NCBI GenBank assembly: GCA_045616985.1
Contig: JAZLHU010000033.1
Location: 1-37,211 of the forward strand
Length of the DNA: 37,211 nt
DNA from: RUG13409 sp045616985
GTDB taxonomy: Bacteria; Bacillota; Clostridia; Peptostreptococcales; Anaerovoracaceae
Direction: 5' to 3'
In this document: in pieces, positions 23,912-31,904 of the stretch
Position numbering within the stretch: position 1 is the stretch's first letter
How the letters are laid out: the number at the start of each line of letters is the position of its first letter
The notes under the pieces: generated by a model
Seen by the model: the letters and a program-made list of their open reading frames with translations, nothing else
Told to the model about the DNA's origin: nothing
The model's database searches: none
Position numbers and translations under genes: made by a program

Positions 23912-24892
23912 TCATTTTTCTAAAAGAAAGGCTACGATGCTGTTAAGCTCGGCCTTGGAGTAGTATTGGATCTCCAGGCGGCCTTTCTTTTCGGAGCCCT
24001 TGATAAGGACCTTTGTTCCGATGCGATCTGTAATCTGTTCCTCGATATTTCTGATTTCAATGTCCTTGGAATAAGATTTTTTTCTTGGTGTTTTTTTGTG
24101 AACGGATTTTTCTCCGGTGTAGGATTCAATCTGGCGAACCGACCAGCCTTCCTTTGCGGCTTTTTCTGCAGCCTCGATCTGAAGTTCGGAACTTGCAAGT
24201 CCTGCGATCGCTCTTGCGTGTCCGGCAGAAAGCGCCTTGCTGCTGACAAGCTCCAAAACTTTTTCCGGAAGCTTTATGATCCTCAAAGCATTGGTCACAT
24301 AGGATCTTGATTTTCCGACAATCCTTGCAGCCTCATCCTGAGTAAGATTATACTTTTCGATAATTTCCTGAATGCCTTCTGCCTCTTCGACAATGTTCAG
24401 ATCTTCTCTTTGCATGTTTTCGATGAGGGCATAAAATGCGTTTTGCTCTTCGCTAAGCTCTCTTACGATTGCGGGAATTTCCTTAAGCCCGGCCTTGCGA
24501 GCCGCACGCCATCTGCGTTCGCCGGCAACAAGCTCAAATCCTTTCCCGGATTTCCTTACCACAATCGGCTGAATAACGCCGTGCTCTTTGATTGAATCCG
24601 CAAGCTCGGATAAACGCTCTTCATTAAAAATTTTTCTCGGCTGCGCTGCATTTGGCTTGATGTCCGTAATTTTAATGTAGGAAACTTTTTCGCCTGCTGC
24701 TTCGGATTCTGCAGCTTTTGCGGGAGCCGGAGCGAAAGTTTTCTTTACGGGCTTTTTATCGTCTGCCCTTACAACGGGCTTTTTTGCCGATTTTTCCTTT
24801 GGATTAATTATGGAAACCGGTGCCTCATCTAATCCGGAGTCGGTAAATAAGGACCCGAGTCCGCGGCCGAGACCGCCCTTTGTTTTAGCCAT
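23912..24892 (-). CDS. parB: Chromosome-partitioning protein ParB (Spo0J)
   Basis: A 326-residue ParB. The N-terminal KGGLGRGLGSLF motif contacts ParA. Residues about 70-160 are the CTP-binding ParB domain (NPNAAQPRKIF-like PNAAQPRKIFNEERL, HGVIQPIVVRK, ELVAGERRWRAARKAGL, ENMQREDLNIVEEA). Next is the helix-turn-helix (LTQDEAARIVGKSRSYVTNA) that reads parS. The C-terminal dimerisation part ends VAFLLEK. Between residues 25 and 60 is a Lys/Ala-rich linker. It overlaps parA by eight bases. It should load at parS (25698-25713) and spread to organise the origin region. Confidence 0.96.
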   Translation of the reverse strand: MAKTKGGLGRGLGSLFTDSGLDEAPVSIINPKEKSAKKPVVRADDKKPVKKTFAPAPAKAAESEAAGEKVSYIKITDIKPNAAQPRKIFNEERLSELADSIKEHGVIQPIVVRKSGKGFELVAGERRWRAARKAGLKEIPAIVRELSEEQNAFYALIENMQREDLNIVEEAEGIQEIIEKYNLTQDEAARIVGKSRSYVTNALRIIKLPEKVLELVSSKALSAGHARAIAGLASSELQIEAAEKAAKEGWSVRQIESYTGEKSVHKKTPRKKSYSKDIEIRNIEEQITDRIGTKVLIKGSEKKGRLEIQYYSKAELNSIVAFLLEK

Positions 24893-25661
24893 TATTTTCC
24901 TCCGCTGTTAAAAATTCGTCAGCAAAAGCCATATAGGCTCTTGCACCCTTGGATTTTGGGTCATAACTTGTAATCGGAAGTCCGTAGGACGGAGCTTCGG
25001 CAAGCCTTACGTTTCTTGGAATAACCGTAGCATAGAGCTTGTCGCCGAAAAATTTTTTAACCTCGTCTGCGACCTGAATGGACAGGTTGGCTCTGCCGTC
25101 GAACATGGAAAGGATAACTCCCTCTATATATATACTGGGATTGAAGCTTTTCTTGACCAGATCGATCGTGCTGACAAGCTGACTTACACCTTCGAGTGCG
25201 TAGAATTCGCACTGGATAGGAATAAGCACGGAATCAACTGCCGTAAGGGCGTTGATTGTAAGAAGCGAAAGGCTTGGCGGGCAGTCAACAAAGATGTAAT
25301 CGTACAGAGGACGAACACTGTCAAGTGCTGCTTTGAGTCTGCGCTCTCTTCCGTCCAGTTCAACAAGTTCAATCTCCGCACCGGCAAGATCCACGCTTGC
25401 CGGAATGATATCCATGTTTTTAACCGTTGTATGATAGATGGTTGCAAGCGGATCAAGGTCTTCCTCTATAAGCAGATTGTAGCTTGTGTTTTCAAGACCT
25501 TTCTTTGCAATTCCGAGACCGCTGGTGGTGTTGCCCTGCGGGTCAATATCAAGCACCAGAACCTTCTTTCCTTTCAGTGCAAGGCAGGCTGCAAGGTTAA
25601 TATTTGTTGTTGTCTTGCCGACACCGCCCTTTTGGTTAAATATCGCAATTGCTTTTCCCAT
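24885..25661 (-). CDS. parA: Chromosome-partitioning ATPase ParA (Soj)
   Basis: A 258-residue Walker-type ATPase. The deviant Walker A is NQKGGVGKTTTNINLAACLA near the N-terminus, and VLVLDIDPQGNTTSGLG and YDYIFVDCPPSLSLLTINAL complete the active site. The length is that of chromosomal Soj proteins without an extra N-terminal domain. Start 25661 follows AAAGGAG at six bases; an upstream in-frame start lies inside the promoter region. It forms an operon with parB, and its promoter contains the parS site. Confidence 0.96.
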   Translation of the reverse strand: MGKAIAIFNQKGGVGKTTTNINLAACLALKGKKVLVLDIDPQGNTTSGLGIAKKGLENTSYNLLIEEDLDPLATIYHTTVKNMDIIPASVDLAGAEIELVELDGRERRLKAALDSVRPLYDYIFVDCPPSLSLLTINALTAVDSVLIPIQCEFYALEGVSQLVSTIDLVKKSFNPSIYIEGVILSMFDGRANLSIQVADEVKKFFGDKLYATVIPRNVRLAEAPSYGLPITSYDPKSKGARAYMAFADEFLTAEENNG

Positions 25662-25685
25662 AAAAAATTCTCCTTTGGCAAGAAT

Positions 25686-25714
25686 ATTATACAACAATGT
25701 TTCACGTGAAACAA
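25686..25714 (-). promoter_or_regulatory. parAB promoter containing parS
   Basis: TGTTTCACGTGAAACA at 25698-25713 is a perfect 16-bp match to the Firmicute parS consensus. On minus, TTGTTT (25709-25714), a 17-bp spacer and TATAAT (25686-25691) form a promoter whose -35 edge and spacer are covered by parS, so ParB binding should affect parAB expression. Confidence 0.93.
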
Positions 25715-26140
25715 TGCAAAAAGCATTTTATTAAAAGCAAAGCTTGCTGCAAACGGCCTTGAGTGCAATGCTCCTGCTTCACATCAGCTCTGTTTCCTGA
25801 GCTCCGGATAAAAGCGTATTTGTGGCGAAAAGAAGCAGAAAAAATCAAAAAGACACATTTTCTCAAAAAAAAGAGGCACATGTGAGCCTGTTCTATGAAG
25901 AAAAAACAGCTTTTTGTGGCTATTTTTAACGGGAAAAACAGTTTGGACACAAAAAGACCTTGTTAATTGTGCCAAATAGAAAAAACACATCGTTTTGTCC
26001 CAAATTGACAAGAAGCAGCAACAAGTGAGAAAATTGAAAAATGTAAGCTATATCACATACACAAAAGCCTTGCACACATTCTGAGCTTATGCAGCAATGA
26101 CGATTCCACAAATTTGTGTGTAAGCTTTTTGCAAATATCA
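25715..26140. other. Gene-free A-rich region with partial repeat pieces
   Basis: No gene is supported. Fragments of the dispersed repeat recur here (CATCAGCTCTGTTTCCTGAG near 25781; a piece with AAGCCTTGCACACATTCTGA near 26070). An imperfect hairpin TTTGG-CACAA with TTGTGCCAAA spans about 25942-25976. A/T-rich runs are common, but no cluster of DnaA boxes is seen. Confidence 0.5.
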
Positions 26141-26517
26141 CTTTCATCCGCGCAGGTGCAGCGCTGCTTTTGAAACATCAGCTCTGCTTCCTAAGCTCCC
26201 TCGGACGGAGACGAGCTCGCTCTTAACGGAAACATCGCTGTGTTGCACGACGATGCCTCATCAAGGCTCATCTTATTTTGCATAAGCGTTTTGCAAATTA
26301 TCTGCATAAATGATGTCAGTGCGAAAGGCATTTGCGAAGACATTTGGGGAAGCCGGTTCTTGGCGACTGGCAAGCAGCAGACGAAGGGGCAAAAGGCAAA
26401 GCCTGCGGCTTTGGCACTTTGAGACTGAAATCTGCGCGCAGACAGAGCTTAGAACCGATGCAGGGGTCCCCAATAGCGGGAGCGCGTCTGAGCAAAAGCC
26501 TTTCACGCTTTCTGAGC
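26141..26517 (-). repeat. Dispersed ~400-bp intergenic repeat, copy 2 (inverted)
   Basis: Read on minus, 26517 to 26316 and 26256 to 26141 match 288-493 and 573-690 in the same order. The first block is almost identical for about 200 bp. The copy ends about 50 bp before capA, and an open frame runs from it into capA, but that extension is repeat sequence and not protein. Confidence 0.75.
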
Positions 26518-26565
26518 GGCATAAAGCAAGTTGTGATATTTACAAAAGATCGAAATCCAATTGTT

Positions 26566-28050
26566 ATGAGAAGTAAAAAGAAGAAAAAAGTCAAAATAAA
26601 TTTTAAACGTTTTGTACCATTTGTATTGATCGTTGCACTGATAGCAGTTGTTGCGTTCAACACAGTGCTTGCAGAGGAAGTCCTGCCGGGACCGGACGTG
26701 ATCTATGCGCCGGAGGAGGAAACGATCAGCCTGTCCATCAGATGTGTCGGGGATATTATGTGCCATTCTCCGCAGCTTGCAGCAGCGGCAAACAGAGACG
26801 GCACCTACTATAAAACCGAGGCGGTCGGATCGTCCACAAGGATCACTACAGACAGCACATTTGATTTTTTATGCAATTACGAATACGTAAAGCAGTATCT
26901 TGAAGAGGCGGATCTTACTCTTGCAAATTTCGAGGTCACCTTTGGCGGTGACGACACCTTTGCAGGATATCCGGGCTTTGATTCTCCGGACAGTCTGGCA
27001 TCCCAGGCAGCAAGCTGCGGTGTTGACGTTGCGCTTTTTGCAAATAACCACATGCTGGATTCAAAGCTTGCCGGTGCAAAAAGGACAGTTCAGGTCCTTC
27101 GCGATGCGGGCATGACGGTTGTCGGCGCCAGAGCGGATACTTCCGAAAACAGATCCGTGATCGTTGACGTTAAGGGCGTAAAGGTGGGCGTGACTGCCTA
27201 CACCTACGAAACCCCGACAGTAAACGGTCAAAGAAGCATGAACGGCTCCACGGGAAGCGGCATGAATTCCGGGGCGCCTGATTATATCAACACCTTCCGC
27301 TACGATGCAGGCGGCATCAGGCAAGCCGATCTTGATTCCATCAGCGCAGAGCTTTCATGGTGCAGAGAAAACGGTGCGGATATTGTAATTGCATACTTTC
27401 ACTGGGGTAACGAATACCAGCTTAAGCCGAGCAAAAACGATAAAGCCCTGGCACAATTTGCGGCAGAAAACGGTGCAGACATAATTTTTGCATCTCATCC
27501 GCACGTGCTTCAGGGAATCTCATATATCGAGGTCGAGGAGGAATATCCGGCTGCCTGGAGCAGCGAGGTTTATCCTCGTTACGGTGAAACGCCGCAAAGG
27601 TCGAAGCTCCAGGAGTTTAAGCTTAAGATAGGCCGTGCCGAAGAGGCAGAGCTTGCTCCTCTTGAAACCGAAACCCGCCCGACTACATGGACCAAAACAG
27701 TTCCCGTTTATTATTCCATGGGTAATTTTGTTTCAAATCAGAGAAGTGAGACTCTGTCCGGAACCTACGGGGCGGACTCCGCAAGAAGAACGGAGCAGGG
27801 CATGATCGCCTGCGTTGAGCTTACATACAACAAGGCAAACGGAAATATCAAAATAAACGAGCAGGACTGCATTCCGACATGGGTCGATAAGTATACGGAT
27901 GCAAAGGGACGCATCCAGTATCGCATAATCCCGCTTATCGGAGAAATAGATTCCAATCCGAGTCTTAAAGCCTCAGGGCATCTGAGTCGGGCAAAATCAG
28001 CTCTTACGGAAATTACCGGTTTCCTTGGCGCAGACTACATAAAGCAATAA
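26566..28050 (+). CDS. CapA-family metallophosphatase-like protein
   Basis: A 494-residue protein of the CapA (PGA_cap) family. Residues 1-32 are Lys-rich then hydrophobic (FVPFVLIVALIAVVAFNTVL), giving a signal anchor. The domain shows the metallophosphatase-fold motifs IRCVGDIMCHSP, LANFEVTF, ALFANNHMLD, IVIAYFHWGNEY, IFASHPHVLQG and VYYSMGNFVSNQ. The family is named for poly-gamma-glutamate capsule synthesis, but many members have other, unknown envelope roles, and no capBC genes are near. Start 26566 (MRSKKKKK) is preferred; the longer frame from 26332 begins in repeat DNA. No clear SD is visible before it. Confidence 0.88.
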   Translation: MRSKKKKKVKINFKRFVPFVLIVALIAVVAFNTVLAEEVLPGPDVIYAPEEETISLSIRCVGDIMCHSPQLAAAANRDGTYYKTEAVGSSTRITTDSTFDFLCNYEYVKQYLEEADLTLANFEVTFGGDDTFAGYPGFDSPDSLASQAASCGVDVALFANNHMLDSKLAGAKRTVQVLRDAGMTVVGARADTSENRSVIVDVKGVKVGVTAYTYETPTVNGQRSMNGSTGSGMNSGAPDYINTFRYDAGGIRQADLDSISAELSWCRENGADIVIAYFHWGNEYQLKPSKNDKALAQFAAENGADIIFASHPHVLQGISYIEVEEEYPAAWSSEVYPRYGETPQRSKLQEFKLKIGRAEEAELAPLETETRPTTWTKTVPVYYSMGNFVSNQRSETLSGTYGADSARRTEQGMIACVELTYNKANGNIKINEQDCIPTWVDKYTDAKGRIQYRIIPLIGEIDSNPSLKASGHLSRAKSALTEITGFLGADYIKQ

Positions 28051-28079
28051 TTCGAAGCTTGTTAATGTTTTAACAGCAC

Positions 28080-28106
28080 TTGTTAAAGTAATAACTTACA
28101 TATAAT
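28080..28106 (+). promoter_or_regulatory. Possible promoter of the rnf operon
   Basis: TTGTTA (28080-28085) and TATAAT (28101-28106) are separated by 15 bp, shorter than ideal. They are the best pair ahead of the leader. Confidence 0.4.
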
Positions 28107-28156
28107 AAACATAAATTTTGTGATAATATACTAAGGTCAGTACATATTATAAACAA

Positions 28157-28257
28157 AGCCGAGGAGTCAAATCAAGTTCGCTTGAATTCGATCTGAGGCG
28201 CCTGATTTCAAGCAAGCTGTACCCCTGCCTATATAAGCAGGGGCCATCGGCGCAGGT
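28157..28257 (+). ncRNA. Candidate structured leader RNA of the rnf operon
   Basis: Compact pairing is visible between the promoter and rnfC. A closing stem GCCGA (28158-28162)/TCGGC (28247-28251) encloses a UUCG-type hairpin TCAAG-TTCG-CTTGA (28172-28185) and a hairpin CCCCTGC/GCAGGGG (28222-28243). The palindrome AGGCGCCT (28196-28203) could instead pair its GCGCC with GGCGC (28249-28253), breaking the closing stem. The SD begins about ten bases later. No known riboswitch class is recognised. Confidence 0.5.
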
Positions 28258-28274
28258 TATAAAGGAGAGTTTTT

Positions 28275-29642
28275 ATGAGTTCAGGAAAGCATCTGAGGGG
28301 GGCTCATGTAAACCACTGTAAGAACACTGCCGGAATGCCGATCATCCCGATGACACTTCCGGAAAAGGTTTACATCCCTATGTCCATGCACATAGGTGCC
28401 CCATGTCAGCCGATGGTTGCCGTAGGCGATCATGTTAAGGTTGGCCAGCTGATAGGTGACTGTCAGGCACCTGTCAGCGCTCCGATTCACAGCAGTGTTT
28501 CGGGCGATGTTGAAGCTATCGAGGTTTTCATGACGCAAAACGGAAGACTCGATACAAACATCGTGATCAAAACTGACGGAAAGCAGGAGGTAGCTGAAAG
28601 CGTTCAGCCGCCTGTAATTAACAGCAAAGAGGATTTCGTTAAGGCTGTAAGGGCTTCCGGTCTTGTAGGTCTTGGCGGTGCATCCTTTCCGATGTCGATC
28701 AAGTACAACACAAAGCCCGGTCAGGTCGACACTCTTATCTTAAACGGTGCAGAGTGCGAACCGTACATTACAGTAGACCATGCCGCAATGCTTGCTCACG
28801 GACAGGATATGATCGACGGAATGCGCACGGCAATGAAATGGCTGGGTATTCCCCGCGGCATCATCGGCATTGAATCCAACAAGCCCGATGCGATCGCAAG
28901 GTTCAGAGAGCTTCTTAAGGGAACTTCGGACATTCTTATTTGCGAGCTTCGTCAGGTATATCCTCAGGGCGCTGAAAGAGTTATCATTTACGAATGCACG
29001 GGCAGACATCTTGTTGCAGGCAAGCTTCCTGCAGACGTGGGCTGCATCGTTTCCAACGTAACCTCAATGCTCAAGCTCCAGCAGTACCTTGCAACGGGAA
29101 TGCCGCTTGTAACAAAGTTCCTCACGGTTGACGGAAACGTGATTGCAAATCCGCAAAACGTTGAAGTTCCGATCGGGACGATGATTACAGACCTTATTGA
29201 GTTCTGCGGCGGAATAAGGGAAGGCAGGGAAGTCAGGAAGATCCTTCTTGGCGGGCCTATGATGGGCAGAGCAATTCCAAGGGATGATTTCGCGATCTTA
29301 AAGAGCAACAACGCTGTTCTTTGCTTCGACGAAACATTCGCAGATATGAATAAACAGACAGCATGCATCAACTGCGGTAAGTGCGTACAGGCCTGCCCGA
29401 TGAACCTGATGCCTGCAAGACTCTCAAGAGCATACAAGGACAAGAACGTTGAACTGCTCAGAGAATACAACGTAATGACCTGCATGGACTGCGGATGCTG
29501 CGCATACGTTTGTCCGGCAAGAAAGCAGCTTAATTTCGAAATTAAGCAGGCAAAGGGCCTCGTAATGGAGGATGACAAAAAACAAAAGGCTAAGGCAGAG
29601 GCTGAAGCAGCAAAGAAAGCACAGGAAGGAGGAGCAAAATAA
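28275..29642 (+). CDS. rnfC: Rnf complex subunit RnfC
   Basis: A 455-residue NADH-binding subunit of the Rnf ferredoxin:NAD oxidoreductase, located on the cytoplasmic face. After an N-terminal barrel-sandwich region (DHVKVGQLIGDCQAPVSAPI) comes the nucleotide/FMN-binding domain (SGLVGLGGASFPMSIKY, LILNGAECEPYITVDH). Two [4Fe-4S] sites follow: CINCGKCVQACP and CMDCGCCAYVCP. The C-terminus is Lys/Ala-rich. GGAGAG precedes the start. Its TAATG stop-start overlap with rnfD marks an operon. The complex couples ferredoxin oxidation to NAD reduction and ion export. Confidence 0.96.
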   Translation: MSSGKHLRGAHVNHCKNTAGMPIIPMTLPEKVYIPMSMHIGAPCQPMVAVGDHVKVGQLIGDCQAPVSAPIHSSVSGDVEAIEVFMTQNGRLDTNIVIKTDGKQEVAESVQPPVINSKEDFVKAVRASGLVGLGGASFPMSIKYNTKPGQVDTLILNGAECEPYITVDHAAMLAHGQDMIDGMRTAMKWLGIPRGIIGIESNKPDAIARFRELLKGTSDILICELRQVYPQGAERVIIYECTGRHLVAGKLPADVGCIVSNVTSMLKLQQYLATGMPLVTKFLTVDGNVIANPQNVEVPIGTMITDLIEFCGGIREGREVRKILLGGPMMGRAIPRDDFAILKSNNAVLCFDETFADMNKQTACINCGKCVQACPMNLMPARLSRAYKDKNVELLREYNVMTCMDCGCCAYVCPARKQLNFEIKQAKGLVMEDDKKQKAKAEAEAAKKAQEGGAK

Positions 29643-30616
29643 TGAGCGTTAAGCATGAACACTTAATTGTTTCCGCAGCTCCTCACGTAAATGCACCACA
29701 GGATACAGCATCCATAATGAGAGATGTTTGCATCGCTTTGGTACCTGCACTTATATGGGCTGTTTACATCTTCGGATTCAGAGCACTTCTTCTGACCGTT
29801 GTATGCATGGCTGCATCAGTATTTTTTGAATGGCTCGTAAGAAAGATTATGGGCCGCGACCCGATGACAATTCTCGATTGGTCCGCAGCAGTAACAGGCA
29901 TGATCCTTGCATTCAACCTTCCGGTAAGCATACCTTACTGGATGGCTGTCGTAGGATGCTTTACTGCGATTGTTATTGTAAAGCAGCTCTTCGGCGGTCT
30001 TGGTCAGAACTTTGCAAACCCTGCAATCGTAGGAAGAATTGCTCTCTTCATCGGCTTTGCAGGTCAGATGTCCAACTGGACGGTGACAGGCAGGATGAGC
30101 TCTGTAATCACAGGGGCCGCAGGCGTTGATGCCGTAGCAGGCCCAACACCGCTTGGTCTTTATACACAGGGCGCAGAGGTTCCGCAGCTTTTGGATATGT
30201 TCCTCGGAAAGATCAACGGCTCCATGGGCGAAATCAGCTCCGTCCTTTTGATCGTCGGCGGACTTTACCTCATTTTCAAGCGTGTGATTTCCCCGGCTAT
30301 TCCCGTAAGCTATCTTGCAACAGTTGCAGTCCTTTCGCTGTGCTTCGGAAGAGATCCGCTCTTTGATCTTTGCTCCGGCGGCGTTATGCTCGGCGCATTC
30401 TTCATGGCAACAGATTACGTAACATCCCCGATCACAAACAAGGGTAAAATCATTTTCGGAATCGGCTGCGGACTTTTCACAATGCTTATCAGACAGTTCG
30501 GTGCATATCCGGAGGGTGCTTCATTTGCTATCCTGCTTATGAACATTCTTACTCCGCATATCGATAACTGGACAAGACATAAAATCCACGGAGCAGAGGA
30601 AGGAGGCAAAAAGTAA
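29642..30616 (+). CDS. rnfD: Rnf complex subunit RnfD
   Basis: A 324-residue membrane subunit with about nine hydrophobic segments (for example ALVPALIWAVYIFGFRALLL, GQNFANPAIVGRIALFIGFA). The periplasmic loop that carries the covalent FMN in RnfD/NqrB reads VDAVAGPTPLG, with Thr169 at the expected attachment site. The usual [S/T]GAT motif has become AGPT, so flavin attachment is uncertain. The start overlaps rnfC by one base and the stop overlaps rnfE by one base (TAATG), so no gene fits between D and E. A GGAGG site precedes the start. Confidence 0.95.
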   Translation: MSVKHEHLIVSAAPHVNAPQDTASIMRDVCIALVPALIWAVYIFGFRALLLTVVCMAASVFFEWLVRKIMGRDPMTILDWSAAVTGMILAFNLPVSIPYWMAVVGCFTAIVIVKQLFGGLGQNFANPAIVGRIALFIGFAGQMSNWTVTGRMSSVITGAAGVDAVAGPTPLGLYTQGAEVPQLLDMFLGKINGSMGEISSVLLIVGGLYLIFKRVISPAIPVSYLATVAVLSLCFGRDPLFDLCSGGVMLGAFFMATDYVTSPITNKGKIIFGIGCGLFTMLIRQFGAYPEGASFAILLMNILTPHIDNWTRHKIHGAEEGGKK

Positions 30617-31317
30617 TGGAAAAGAAGAGTAAGCTTTCAATTCTTACTAACGGTCTCATCAAGGAAAACCCGATTCTGGTACTGGTGCTCGGTACCTGCC
30701 CGACTCTGGCACTTTCCACACAGGCTGTTAACGGAATCGGCATGGGCCTTTCCGTACTCTTTGTACTGACATGTTCCAATATCTTCATTTCAGCACTTAA
30801 GAGAATTATTCCGGATACGGTTCGTATCCCGTGCTACATCGTAGTTATCGCTGCATTCGTAACCATCGTTCAGCTTGTAATATCCGCATTCCTTCCGGAC
30901 CTTAACAAGTCTCTGGGCGTATATATTCCGCTGATCGTTGTAAACTGCATCATCCTTGGCCGCGCCGAGATGTTTGCGAATAAAAATTCCGTTATCGACT
31001 CCGCACTCGACGGCATAGGCATGGGGCTTGGCTATACAATAGCTCTTACCATCATGGCCTGTATCAGAGAGCTTATCGGAAACGGAACGGTTTTCGGAAT
31101 CACGGTAACAGCAAATGCAATCACACCGTTCACCATCATGACAATGGCTCCGGGCGGCTTCCTTACGTTCGGATGCCTGATCGCTCTTGTAAACTTCCTT
31201 ACAAAGGGTAAGGTAAGAGAAAAGCAGCAGAACAAGTGCATGGGCTGCCCAAGCGCAGCATTCTGCAGCGATAGTCAGAAAGAGGAAGGAGGATGCGTAG
31301 AAAATGGCAATGCTTAA
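30616..31317 (+). CDS. rnfE: Rnf complex subunit RnfE
   Basis: A 233-residue six-helix membrane subunit of the NqrD/RnfE type. ENPILVLVLGTCPTLALSTQ, CYIVVIAAFVTIVQLVISAF and PLIVVNCIILGRAEMFA are family hallmarks, with the Cys residues proposed to hold an iron centre between RnfA and RnfE. The C-terminal 35 residues form a hydrophilic tail with four Cys (CMGCPSAAFC and GGC). It directly follows rnfD where rnfG is usually found, and it overlaps rnfA by 14 bases. GGAGG lies before the start. Confidence 0.95.
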   Translation: MEKKSKLSILTNGLIKENPILVLVLGTCPTLALSTQAVNGIGMGLSVLFVLTCSNIFISALKRIIPDTVRIPCYIVVIAAFVTIVQLVISAFLPDLNKSLGVYIPLIVVNCIILGRAEMFANKNSVIDSALDGIGMGLGYTIALTIMACIRELIGNGTVFGITVTANAITPFTIMTMAPGGFLTFGCLIALVNFLTKGKVREKQQNKCMGCPSAAFCSDSQKEEGGCVENGNA

Positions 31318-31891
31318 AATTATTCTTGCCGCAGTTATTACAAATAACTACGTTCTTGCAAAGTTCCTCGGTATCTGCCCATTCCTCGGAGTTTCCAAAA
31401 AGCTCGACAATGCAATGGGTATGTCCATCGCAGTTATCATAGTAATGGTAATTGCAACAGCAGTAACCTGGCCGATCCAGATGCTGCTTCTGGTTCCGAA
31501 GGGAATCGGATACATGCAGACAATTGTATTCATCCTTGTTATCGCAGCTATAGTACAGCTTATTGAAATCGTATTAAAGAAGTATATCCCAAGTCTGCAC
31601 AAGGCGCTTGGTGTTTATCTTCCGTTGATCACAACAAACTGTGCAGTACTCGGCGTATGCGTACTCAACATCGATGAAGGATACACATTTGTAGAATCCC
31701 TGCTCAACTCTTTCGGTTCAGGTCTCGGATTTATGCTCGCAATGTTCCTCTTTGCAGGCGTACGCAGCAGAATTGAAACCAACGATTATCCGGAAAGCTT
31801 CAAGGGAATCCCGTCAACACTTGCAGCAGCAGCAATCCTGAGCTTGTCCTTCATGGGCTTCTCCGGAATTATTGATGCTATATTCGGTTAG
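31304..31891 (+). CDS. rnfA: Rnf complex subunit RnfA
   Basis: A 195-residue six-helix membrane subunit, paralogous to RnfE. NNYVLAKFLGICPFLGVSKK and LPLITTNCAVLGVCVLNID are typical and contain the conserved Cys pair. LIEIVLKKYIPSLHKALGVY matches the family's central loop. It overlaps the end of rnfE by 14 bases. GGAGG lies 11 bases before the start. It is followed by rnfB after 13 bp. Confidence 0.96.
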   Translation: MAMLKIILAAVITNNYVLAKFLGICPFLGVSKKLDNAMGMSIAVIIVMVIATAVTWPIQMLLLVPKGIGYMQTIVFILVIAAIVQLIEIVLKKYIPSLHKALGVYLPLITTNCAVLGVCVLNIDEGYTFVESLLNSFGSGLGFMLAMFLFAGVRSRIETNDYPESFKGIPSTLAAAAILSLSFMGFSGIIDAIFG

Positions 31892-31904
31892 GAGGTAGAG
31901 GAAA

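Noticed and set aside
25715..26560. Replication origin (oriC)
   Set aside because: The region is A-rich and next to parS but has no cluster of TTATCCACA-type boxes and no dnaA neighbour.
26332..26565. N-terminal extension of the CapA-family gene by 78 codons
   Set aside because: The extra part is the inverse copy of the intergenic repeat. The true N-terminus is the Lys-rich signal anchor starting at 26566.
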